Part shown: piece after piece, positions 9,586-19,960 of the stretch
How the letters are laid out: each line of letters starts with the position of its first letter
Position numbering within the stretch: the stretch's first letter is position 1
Assembly (NCBI GenBank): GCA_037976565.1
Contig: CP137675.1
Span: 22,259,326 to 22,323,325 of the forward strand
DNA from: Mesocentrotus franciscanus
Taxonomy: Eukaryota > Echinodermata > Echinoidea > Camarodonta > Strongylocentrotidae
Direction of reading: 5' to 3'
DNA length: 64,000 nucleotides
Program-made: the position numbers and the translations under genes
Notes under the pieces: model-generated
What the model was told of the DNA's origin: nothing
Databases searched by the model: none
Seen by the model: the letters and a program-made list of their open reading frames with translations, nothing else

Positions 9586-11575
9586 CAGACACAGTTGGCA
9601 AGTATACCGGAACAAGTTCACAAGAATTAGCATAGTTTTCGCCAAATGTGCGGTGAACATACTAAATGCACATAGTCATAAAGAGTTGATTTAAAAAGAA
9701 AAAGAAAACTATTGTTGGGTCGGGGCAATTAGATTCCATAATCCTCTACAACAACTTAGAAATCAAATTATTACATTAAAAAAATCAAGACGATTCGTTA
9801 CCTTTGATTCGTGGTTTATTAGTTCGATCATCTAACAATGCGTTATCTCTTAGAATTAACATATTCCAATCGAATAATTTGCATATTCATAACACCATGC
9901 ACTAAGAGACGAACTACTTTTGGACACTGCATTCAGTACGACAATTTACACTATAAAAGGGAAACTCTCAACAGTCTGCTCTTAAATTCCCAAAGTATCG
10001 TTAGAAAACACTAATAAGTCATCCGACTTCACTGTTCACAATAAAAAAAAACTCTCCTCTCTCTCTATGTCTCTCTCTCTCTCTTTCTCCCTATCTTTCT
10101 CAAACACACACACACACTCTAGTACGTACTCTTCGATCATCATCACAACCTCTTCTGGCTGTAAACATGAATACATATGGAAACCAATCCTTCATGGCAT
10201 CAGCTCCTACTTTCTAGAATTTTCTACCTCGCGATACTTAAAAAAAAAACCTTCAGACCTGTCTTTTCTTATAGTAGTATTTATATAGTTTTGTATTATG
10301 TTTATGCTCTCCAAGTTTTATGAACCATCGGAAAAAACGTGTTGTCACCGTTATTTCATGGTGAAAACAGGACTTGGACTTGTCATCTGATGAAGCAACA
10401 AATAGGTACATACCAAAGAATGCGCAGGAAAGGACAGCTAAAATGGCCTTCCAGTAATTTCCACGTTTCTCATCCCGTGGTAAAAAAACGATTTCGTGAT
10501 TACAAGTCAATGCACTTTAAAATGGCAATTTCTATGATTAAAGGGTTTTTTTACACAATACTAATGCAAACAAATCTGATTCCAGAACCTTGATAGACCA
10601 GTAGATATGTTTCCAAAAAATCCTTTCTGAACAATTGAATTTAATTAAATTTATTTAATCACGGTAAAAACTCACATTAGTGAGTCCGAGTTTTTCAGCA
10701 AGTCCGTGTTACAAACATGAAACAGATCATATAGACATCAAATTGATTATATATACATAGGAAAACTACTTAAAGATGACATATATGTGAAGAGAGAAAG
10801 CTAATACACAAAAAGGAATTACATGTACAAACATAGACATAATGATATAAAAAGTGTTATATGAATGAAAAAGGAACAACAAAATTAAATTAAAAAGCTA
10901 GCTCATCAAAGGCAAATAACTAGCGTAAAGATATGTGATATAAAAAGTTTTATATGACTAAATTTAGGAAGAACAAAAGTAAAGTAAAAAGCTAAAATAT
11001 TAAATGAAAATAACAGACAAAGATATATGATATAAAGAGTGTAATTTGAACCAATAGGCATAGGGGAAGAGAAAAATGGGGCAGGATAAGTACAAAAAGG
11101 TAAGAAAGAAAGAATGTGAGAAAGGAGGAGACTTATGTCACCGTTAATGAATCTATGAATTACAGTCGGCATGGTCGGGATGGTACAGTACTGATTTAAT
11201 TTAATATTTTTCAAAACAACACGGGTTTTTAACAGTAAATGCTTACCATTTGGTCCGTTTTCAAGTGCTCCCGACAGGTAACCAAACAAGTTCTGCTACG
11301 CTGAACTGTTAGATTCTCGTCTAAAGCCAAGGCTGTCTCGACGAAAGGCACGCGAACAACAAGATTATTGTCATAGCAACCTCCCTGTTTGCTTTAATGA
11401 TAATGTGTCTTCAACAAAACGCATAAATAATTTAAAGGATATATTTTCAAGTAACTCTTAGATCAGCTCTAGAAGCAATTGCACTTAAGGCTTCCAGTTT
11501 GGTGAATATTATTTCCTTAACTCCCAAAACAAACGAGCATCTGTCAGTGTCGAATCAACATGAATCAACAGAAAA
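9586..11575. repeat. Segmental duplication, copy 2 (A')
   Basis: Direct-orientation partner of 1-2585. It includes the counterparts of gene A's intron 3 side, exon 2, intron 1 with LINE tail, exon 1 and 5' flank. It lacks exon 3. The join is ACACACACACACT|CTAGTACGTACTC at about 10118, where copy 1 has the CA microsatellite (about 325) and, much later, GGGACACACTCCAGAACGTA (1211-1230). Confidence 0.85.
10414..11249 (-). pseudogene. A': 5' fragment of a gene A paralogue lacking the Cys-domain exon
   Basis: Exon 1 (ATG at 11249-11247, donor GTAAGC) and exon 2 (10474-10414, encoding ...YWKAILAVLSCAFF, donor GTATGT) are recognisable. The exon 2 acceptor, CCACAG in gene A, reads CCACGG here, so the normal splice site is lost. 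A nearby in-frame AG (GGGATGAG|AAACGTGG) could substitute and would give a protein starting MKRGNYWKAILAVLSC. Exon 3 is deleted. It is either a dead fragment or an alternative 5' end that could splice to gene A exon 3, which lies downstream on the same strand; RNA evidence would decide. Confidence 0.7.
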
Positions 11576-11654
11576 ATAAAATTCATATTTTCGCTATTGA
11601 TTTGCTTCTAAGTATCCAATTGAAATAAATCGAGTGTGGAAATCGATGTTTTAA

Positions 11655-12011
11655 AGCCCCTCTAAAGTGTTGGGAGCCCCAGAAATTTGATGGGAAAATT
11701 TCACTTAAATTGTATCGTAATGTAAAAGAGGATGTCATTTAAGACACATTTCTGCGAGGATTTTCAAAATAAATGTGTTTGTAGTCGAATATTGATGAAA
11801 GAATACAAGATTTAGGTTTTCTGCGTCCAGCAAAAAACCCAAATTATGTATTCTTTTATCAACATTTGTCTTCAAAAACATTTTTTTTTGGGGGAATCTT
11901 TGCAGAAGTGTGTCTTAAATTACATCCTCTTTCACATTATGATGGAATTTAAGTGAAATTTTGCGATCAAATTTGTGGCGAATTCGGGGCTCCCAACACT
12001 ATAGAGGGGCT
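11655..12011. mobile_element. MITE with TTAA-flanked terminal inverted repeats
   Basis: The ends AGCCCCTCTAAAGTGTTGGG and (complement) AGCCCCTCTATAGTGTTGGG lie between TTAA sequences (11651-11654, 12012-12015). Subterminal inverted similarity continues (TTTGATGGGAAAATTTCAC / TTTAAGTGAAATTTTGC). A lone end of the same family lies at about 23708-23722. TTAA suggests piggyBac-like mobilisation. Confidence 0.7.
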
Positions 12012-12012
12012 T

Positions 12013-12815
12013 TAAAGTCGATACCATTCATACGTTATGGTTTAGAGTAAGGATTCTTTTTGTATTATCACTTTTGAAATGTCAACCATTTTCGAAACAG
12101 AAGTAGTTAATAAATCAATTGTCGTTAAATCAAATTGCAACATCATAGACTACCCCTTTTTGCATCAATCCGTTCGTTTCTGTTTTATTACCGATGGTGC
12201 TAATTTAGAACTTTCCATGACTATATTGCTGATAATTAAAGACAATTTGAATGTGCCTTTTAAACAAAATCATTCTCAGGCATAAGCCTCTTTAACTAGG
12301 CCCTTTAGAGCAATTTATCGTGTTCGTATGTAATCTTGTTATTTGATCCCTTTTTGAAGCCAATCACAGAACGTTATATTTTCGCGTGCTTTGTTCTTTT
12401 AGCTTCTGTTTATATTGTTAGATTTCGGTTTTCTGTTCATTCTTGCGATTTAATCCAATGAGTGCAAAACGGAAAGCTTTAGTATGTCTGCATTCGTTAC
12501 CATAACTTGTTTGTTTATTGATTACCATACCAACTTCAAGCCAATAATTCCCGCAGAACAAGGTTAATTGTATATCAAACATTCAAACCATTTATAGAAA
12601 CACTCAAACTTGAAAATAGATTAAAACAGATCCTCAAAGGCTGATTTGCTATACAGTGCGGTGAAAGGGCGATGAGTTTCTCTTTCGATAATATAGTGCC
12701 ACTCTTGCTGATTCCTTAATCAATCTTCATACAAATAAAACGTTGACATTTCAATTATTATGTTTATATAGCAGCTCACGACGTGACGGACATGTGCGCT
12801 ATATAAGAAGCCACC

Positions 12816-12848
<33 letters not shown>

Positions 12849-13095
12849 CAGTCAATTGTCACTCATGGTTGCCTCTTTTCCTAATTAGCTAATATAACTA
12901 TCATTGATATAAATAGCTAACAACTAATTTCAATTCGACACAGGCTGATGCTCAGTGGCGTAGCGTGAGTCCAGCAACTGAGGGGGCACACACATCATGG
13001 GGGGCACCGGCCATACTCGGGAAAATAACATGGAATTCGACAGGAGGCTACTGATTAAGATGAGATGCGGGAGGTGGTCTTATGATCTTTTCCCC
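12013..13095. repeat. Arm 1 of a 1-kb inverted duplication
   Basis: The reverse complement is found at about 25800-26841. Shared landmarks include GTCGATACCATTCATA, TGTCAACCATTTTCGAAA, CTAACAACTAATTTCAATTC and GGAATTCGACAGGAGGC. It contains an ATT-repeat tail after CATGTGCGCTATATAAGAAG (about 12800-12845; LINE/SINE 3' end) and the left part of a CAGTGGCGTAGC-ended element from 12953. Confidence 0.8.
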
Positions 13096-13584
13096 CCATC
13101 AAACCCCTCTTTTATGTGTTCTTAGATATCGAATTATGACAGAAATATTAATTTTAATATATTTTTGATGGGAGCTCATTTGCATACCTTGCAAATATTA
13201 ACCATAATATTTATTCTAAAATGTGTCCACCTTTTCGATGACCTTGGATAAAAATTGGATTGAACACCTAATTTGTTCAAATTCGTTCTTTAAAAACATA
13301 TATGATTGAAATGTGAATTTTAATTTAATATTGTTGAAGATTGTATGCGCATTCTGCAAATTATATTCATTACATTAATTTGGAGATATGTCCATCTTTT
13401 CACTGCCCTTGAATACATCGATTTCCCCACTTTATTTCTTTCAATTGCATACTTAGGTGTAAATTAACGGGATTTTTATTTCATGATCAACAAAAAACAA
13501 AAACAAGAACAATGCCAATATCGGAATTTTTTTCCTATGCTTTTATTATATGACCCCCACTCCCCCTTTCCTCTCTCACTATCC

Positions 13585-13625
<41 letters not shown>

Positions 13626-14030
13626 CCTCTTTTCCATAGACATAATCATCTTGAAATCATGAATGCTATGTGCAATACATAACATTTTAATGCTTTCAAT
13701 ATAGCATTACAAATTACAAGATTTTATTGACATTGGTTACGTTGTTTCAATTCAGTTAAAAAGACAACATAAAATACACATTAAGAACATATTGGACAAG
13801 GACATAAAATAAACTGAATAGGATGCAACCTGAAAGGAAACATAATCCCTATGTAAAGATTGACCCATTTTTGATAATAAAAATATTCGTTACCGAACAT
13901 TATACAATACACAAATCAAAACAACAAATATACTTACAAACAAATATGTCTTGAATTCAAATGATCATTGCAATTCACCCCAAAGAAATTCCTTATACCT
14001 ACGTTCAAACATACTTACACTTATGGGGCG
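13096..14030. other. No gene; AT-rich with a CT microsatellite
   Basis: CT-rich tract at about 13566-13635. The remainder is AT-rich, with no splice-linked coding exon recognised. Confidence 0.5.
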
Positions 14031-14033
14031 TTG

Positions 14034-14137
14034 CAAGAAAGTTGCAATCAATTGCAAATCCCCCAAATCAAGCGTAAGTCTTGCGATTAATTGCAAAATT
14101 GCAATTGATCGCAACTCAACTTTCTTGCAACGCCCCA
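14034..14137. mobile_element. Short foldback MITE, TTA target site
   Basis: 104 bp with ends TGGGGCGTTGCAAGAAAGTTG-like and complementary, and TTA on both sides (14031-14033, 14138-14140). A 3-bp TTA duplication suits PIF/Harbinger. Confidence 0.75.
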
Positions 14138-14253
14138 TTAGTAAGAGAAAGAGAGAGGGAGAGGGGGAGAAAAAAAGCTAGATCTAGTTAACTTCATTTA
14201 ATTGTTAATATAACTTTGATCCTAACAAAACCCTATGAAATTTAGGAGACTAG

Positions 14254-14349
14254 TGGGGCGTTACAAGAAAGTTGAGTTGCAATCGATTGCAAATATCAGT
14301 TGCAAATTGTGCAACTTGCAATCAATCGCAACTTTCTTGCAACGCCCCA
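14254..14349. mobile_element. Second short foldback MITE of the same family
   Basis: Ends TGGGGCGTTACAAGAAAG and complementary; flanks TAG and TTA. It sits about 115 bp from the first copy, next to a decayed LINE. Confidence 0.75.
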
Positions 14350-14369
14350 TTAGTCTAGCAGAATGCTGT

Positions 14370-14770
14370 ATGTAATGAGGAAGAGTATTCCACAGAAACG
14401 GTCCTTGGAAAATAATTAGTTTTTGGTTCAGACTGTACGAATCAATGGCAAATGAAAATTGTGAGCATTTCTAGGACTATAACTATGAATATTACAGTTT
14501 AATATAAACAATTTGGAAATGGAGACAGAAGATTGTAATGACATAAATACATGAAAACACCTACTTGTAGTAAATATACATCCCTATATTGCAACATGTA
14601 TAATAAGTAAAAAATTGGATTGGTATGGGCAAGAAAAGAAGAATGATTAATAATTCTTATTGCACGTTTTTGTAATTTAAACAATCTATCTTGATGAATT
14701 AAAGTAGCATTGCCCCAGACAATATAGCATAATGTAAGTTTAGCAAAGTCCAATCATATTTCATTGTTAC
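14370..14770 (-). pseudogene. LINE reverse-transcriptase C-terminal fragment
   Basis: The minus strand encodes LFKLQKRAIRIINHSSFLAH and YRDVYLLQVGVFMY, typical of the conserved C-terminus of CR1/L2/jockey-type LINE RT proteins. After a frame break, FQGPFLWNTLPHYIQ corresponds to the W-N-LP motif near the end of such ORFs. No catalytic region is present. Confidence 0.75.
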
Positions 14771-16655
14771 ATACGACACGACCGCAGAAACTCCAACTCT
14801 CCCGCTTTAAAGCAATTTAACCAAAATCTTCCGTTCTCCAGCTTGAGTTTTTTTTTCTCCCGCTAAAGCTACAGTGTAAAGGTACTTAGGCGCATTGGCG
14901 TATAAAAGTTCACTTAGTTGTGATGTGGCAATGAACTGTTCAGTGGTGGAAAATAACCTATTACAATACAGTTTTATATGTGTGTCTTCTATTCTACATT
15001 CTTATACAAATTGTATGATTATTCATACTTGATGCAGGGGTCAAACCATGTATTAGAATGACTAACCTGGGGTAAATTGTGCAATTTGGGTTTACTTGCA
15101 ACACTCCCTTATTATCATATATTTAAAATTGAGAGACTTTGACAGAAAGAGCAGTCAGTACCATATGCAAGTTAGGTCATGAAAAGGTGCAATTGGTTTT
15201 TCTTTATAGACATGGACCTGCTTTACCATGAATTTGTTTAACCGAACATCTCTTCTACAGTTGCTTTTAGTCACCTAGTACATATTATGAACCATAATGA
15301 TAATTTCAAATATTGATGATAATTATGAAAACAATAATAATGAGAATAAAAGTATAATAACCATTTCCATTATATTTTTTATCATAATCATTATAATCAC
15401 CATTATAATCACTGACATTATCTTCATCGTTATCATCATAGTTTTGTTAGATGTACCGCAAAAGCCATATGAATGCAAAAAAAATGGCTGTTTATAATTA
15501 TTGTATGTGTCGTTTCATTAGCGTCATTAGGTTCTTCAAGTAATTTTATCTCGTGTGCCTTTATATAGAATTGTTCGCCTCTGAGTCGCCAGTTTGTCAA
15601 GACATTCAGGCAGGAGAATCTCCAGTTTAGGTGATGTTCAGGGTTGGAGTCTCTGCGACTGCAAAGACTTTCGATAAATCAAATCAAGGGCAATCATAAT
15701 ATCATGTTCTGATTACGTCATACGTAATGTTCGCATGATTTCACAGTGCGAGTGACAAGGCTATAGAAATTGCTGAGGTTAGTTCTTCGAAAATATATGC
15801 GATCTAGTTATACATACGCGTATAAAGTATATTCATGTATAAATAAACATACTATATCATAATGGAAACGCCCTTTTGAAAAGAAACCGGAGCTCTTCAA
15901 ATGCTTCAATATATTCGAAGTATTTCTAGAAATAATTTGGACCATACTTTCAGTCCATATGTGTTTAGTCTCACATACCCATTTCTGTGTACATTCCTTT
16001 TCCATTGTATCTTGTTCCCAGCAAAAATGAGTAAACATCTTACCATTTTAACGATTCTAAAACCTCACGATAAATTTTGCCGATGTACTATATTATAAAC
16101 ATTTCCTTATAACATCGAGACAGTTTCTTCCAGAATTATTTATTCACAAGTACTCAACTTTCTCTTTCTCATAGGCCCTATATTAAAATATCAAATGACA
16201 CAATGAAATCTGGCAAGCGATATCTGACTTATGATATAGGAAATGAGAAACATAAGGAAACATAAGGAAGAAAGTATTCATATTTAAATATATTCAAGCC
16301 AATAAACATGATGACAATCTCACCTGATGTTAGGTTTCGGTGACTCTATGTTAGAGTATAAAATAAACAGTCACATTCATTCAAAACGAAAACCTTTCTA
16401 GTTCATGATTGTGAGATTACACAATAATGAAATCTGTTATCCCAGTTTAGAGTGGCTGTAAGCCTATCATAAGTTTACTTTGCTCTAAAACCTCTCGCTG
16501 TTCTATCAACTTTTGCGATGAAATGTAAACAAAATATTCATTTACATCATACGATACAAGCAAGTAATTAGAAAAATATTAAATTGTACATAATGTAGTA
16601 ATACAGTAATTCTTTTTAAACTTATTTGTTAGCCCAGTTATTTACATAAATCATA
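14771..16655. other. No gene; ATT/ATC microsatellite at 15297-15440
   Basis: AT-rich sequence with scattered trinucleotide runs. Short ORFs such as 15808-16098 have no recognisable motif. Confidence 0.5.
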
Positions 16656-16659
16656 TTTG

Positions 16660-16780
16660 AAGAAATTCCATAATAATGATATTAATAATAATTATAATAA
16701 TGATAATAATAATAATAATGATATTAATAATAGTAATGATGATAATCATAATACTCCAAATAATAATATATGTATGTCTT
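16660..16780. repeat. AAT/GAT microsatellite
   Basis: Runs of AATAATGAT-type repeats. Confidence 0.9.
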
Positions 16781-16784
16781 GTTT

Positions 16785-16995
16785 ACCCAGGGTAGCCTCA
16801 TCAGTTTTAATACTGTTCTCCCCGAGGGCCCTAGCTGCACTCATATCATTTACCGGGCTTTACCCGAGATACAATGATATTAAAGGCAATCAGTCATTCA
16901 GTGATTTCTTCCTACCGGGTGTTCATTTACTACACCTGTGTGAAGAGTGGCAAACGTAGATTAATATATTGCAAAAGGACATTAGTGCCTTATGC
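16785..16995 (-). mobile_element. SINE/LINE-tail repeat (GTGCATTTAC-type)
   Basis: It shares the string pattern CATTTACT.CACC..G...GAGTGGCAAA.GTAGATTA and a following AAAGGACATTAGTGCC with 49690-49885. This is recognised as a dispersed repeat common in marine deuterostomes, but the family is not named with confidence. An ATTAAA on the minus strand at 16811-16806 falls inside it. Confidence 0.5.
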
Positions 16996-17057
16996 AAAAA
17001 TAATTCTCAGAAGAGAGATTTTTTGTTCTCTCTTCATATGAAGATAATTGACAAAAA

Positions 17058-17374
17058 TCAATCTCTTATGTAAGCGATGTGCATTCGATAAGGTATTACA
17101 AACTGACTAATTCCTTGGATATTGTAGGATCGATTGGTTTGATCGTAGTCGGTCATGATACTGATACCCTTCGGAATGTCCATTTGCAACCAGAAGAGGG
17201 CACCATTGTAGAAGATAACGTCTCTTGCTTTAAGGGCTATGTTACTCGGACCGTGAAGGTATTCAGACAACTCAAAGGCGTTGGACGCATCTGCTGCGTT
17301 GGGAGATGTGAGAACGTCCTTGTATAAAGTTCTTTTCCGGTTGATATCGCAGAAGAAGATTCGCCGTACCTTTC
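17058..17374 (-). CDS. Gene B exon 9: propeller blades 4-6 and stop
   Basis: Acceptor GAACTTTTAG|GA AAG; open to TGA at 17060-17058. It contains RRIFFCDINRKRTLYKDVL and DVIFYNGALFWLQMD, then GISQFVIPYRMHIAYIRD and stop. The sixth blade closes around GISQF. ATTAAA at 16811-16806 is the nearest polyadenylation-like signal. Confidence 0.75.
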
Positions 17375-19562
17375 CTAAAAGTTCCCAAAGTGGCGCATAA
17401 AAAAGGGGAAATGTGAATTTCACTGCGCCTCCTCTACATGTTATACGATCGCAAATACTTTCAAGAAAGAGAACGTGTTCGACCTATGTTATTCTTATTT
17501 CTTGCAAACATTTCATTAGGTGACAAACTTGGCTATTGCAACTGTTTTATGTAGCATTTTTGAGAGCCATTATCGATTGTGTTACCTGTTTTCCCTGATG
17601 AATCCTTTATATTGCGGGACCTACATATATGGACTGACTTACCAACATACACAAATTGCCTCCGTCACTAATTTTGGGGCAGAGGTTTGAATAACAAAAA
17701 GCGGTCGTTTGACACATGCTGCAGTCAATTTTGCCCACGGTCTTACACTGAACAAATTATTAACTTCAATCTGGTACCAAATATTATACTCAACCCTAAC
17801 CACAACCATAATCCAAAAGTTAATCTATAATCCTTTTGGAACCCTGAACCTAACTGTAAGTTATCCTGGAGGCAGTAAGAAACATTTTGGAATGGTGCGT
17901 GTGTTTGTTTTGTTTTGGGGGTGTGTCGGTGCGTGTGGTGTGCGTGTGTGTATTTGAACAATTGTTTTGAAACTCAACTTGAACTTGAAAACTTGCTTAA
18001 TCATAAACTTAACCTTAAATCCAATTGGAACTCTCACCCTAACTGTAACATTATATCTTAGACGAAATAAAGCCCAATTATGCAACTGTTACAAGTAATG
18101 TCACGCCACTTTTCGCAAATATGGCATCAGTTTGAAGCTCCTTGTTTGAAAGTAACTCGAAACTGAACAGTGACTTTTGATATTTTACATTTACCACGTC
18201 AATGCAAAGTGAAAACAAATAAACTAAAAATGAATATTATTTACATGAACATAACTTTATCTACATAAGTATCATTATAAACAGTTACTCGGAAACTGGT
18301 TTATTATTATATCGATAGAGTATATTATAAAAGTCAACATTAGAAATGTTTAAATTGTTTCCACGATTTACGGTCACAATTTTAATGGCTAAAAAAATAT
18401 GCATCTCTGTAGTTTGGATACTTACTTGTAAGGTCTATGGTTAGTCCAGTCAAACCCTTTAGATCTTGACTCGTATATATCACTTCAGTATTTCCAGATC
18501 CATTGAGAAATATTCGCGCTATAGTGTGGTCCATGGACCAGTACAGGTATCTAGAACAAGAAACGAGACCTATTAGTATGAACAAGGAAACTCCAAAATG
18601 ATTTTGATGTCGATTGTGACTTTATTTTTCTGTCATTAAAGACCTTTAGGGGGATAAATTATGTAAATGTTGTCCTTGACTAAATTCATAAAGACTATTT
18701 AAGGCCTGTTTTCAGTTTAATCATCAGTCAATCAACTAATAAATAATTCCAATGAAGCCCTCAAAACTCTTTGCTCATTGCTCACTTATGTCAAGTCCTC
18801 TAACAGAAAATGTCTGTGTTAACCTGGTGGCAGTGAGACATTTTGGATTGGTGCGTATGTGTTGTGTGGGCGTGCGTCCGTGAGTGTGTGCGCGCGGGAA
18901 CAGAGGGTGACCTTTGGTGTAGTGTGTGAATGTGTGCTGTGTACTGCAACAATAATTTACCCTTGTTCGTCATCCACAACCAATGCTCTCGGCGAGATAA
19001 GTCCCTCCGTTAAAAAGTCAGTTACATTCCATGGTAGAGGACTGCCCTCTGCGATCGGCATTGATGATATTTTATTTTTCCGTCGATAGGCGATGTAGAG
19101 AGTTCTCGACTTGTTTGCAATGGCGATTCCATCTATTCCTGTTGCACATGAAGTAATGAGTGAGTCGTTAAAGTAACCCTCTGTTTAGGCATTAATTTTG
19201 ACAGTTCATTTCGTTAACGAGAAATTAAAATGCATTAGCCTTATGTGAAATCTAAACTAATAGTGAAAGTATTGAGTTATTGACTGATATTGCCATAATG
19301 ATGATAAATTATTCATATCATAAATACAATATTACTTCCTCTTCTTCTTCTTTTGTTTCTTCTTCTTGTTATAGAAATCATACTGGCCAAGTTATCAAGG
19401 TTGCTGGCTTCAAACAATTTGGTACTAAACAATGGCGTGGTGATCACACCAGCGCCATACACTGAATTTGCCCTGCTCCAACCCGTTGGTTGAATGATTT
19501 CGCGGTGAAAATCATGCGCAGGCTCTGTTGTTTGAAACCTGTAACCTTCGGTATTCTATTAC

Positions 19563-19604
<42 letters not shown>

Positions 19605-19844
19605 CAGTCAGGCCCGTACAAACTAGGGGTTCGGGGAGTTCGCGCGAACCCCCCCCCCCTAAAAATAAAAAAAAAATAAGAAGAAGAAAAAAAAAAAAGA
19701 TTCTCACAAATTGGGTAAAATATTAGTGCTCTTACCCGCCCCCCACCCCGCTCATTCGGCGGCTAATTCGCCGCTAAATATTTTCTCAAGAAAAAAAATT
19801 GGCAATTCCAAGAACCCCTCCTTAAAAAAAGCTTGTACGGGCTT

Positions 19845-19880
<36 letters not shown>

Positions 19881-19881
19881 A

Positions 19882-19917
<36 letters not shown>

Positions 19918-19929
19918 AAGTAGTATAAG

Positions 19930-19960
<31 letters not shown>

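Noticed and set aside
12079..12285. 68-codon ORF in inverted arm 1
   Set aside because: Not preserved as a frame in arm 2; no motif.
17780..18060. Internal telomeric repeat from AACCCTAACC strings
   Set aside because: Degenerate and mixed with other sequence; no tandem TTAGGG array.
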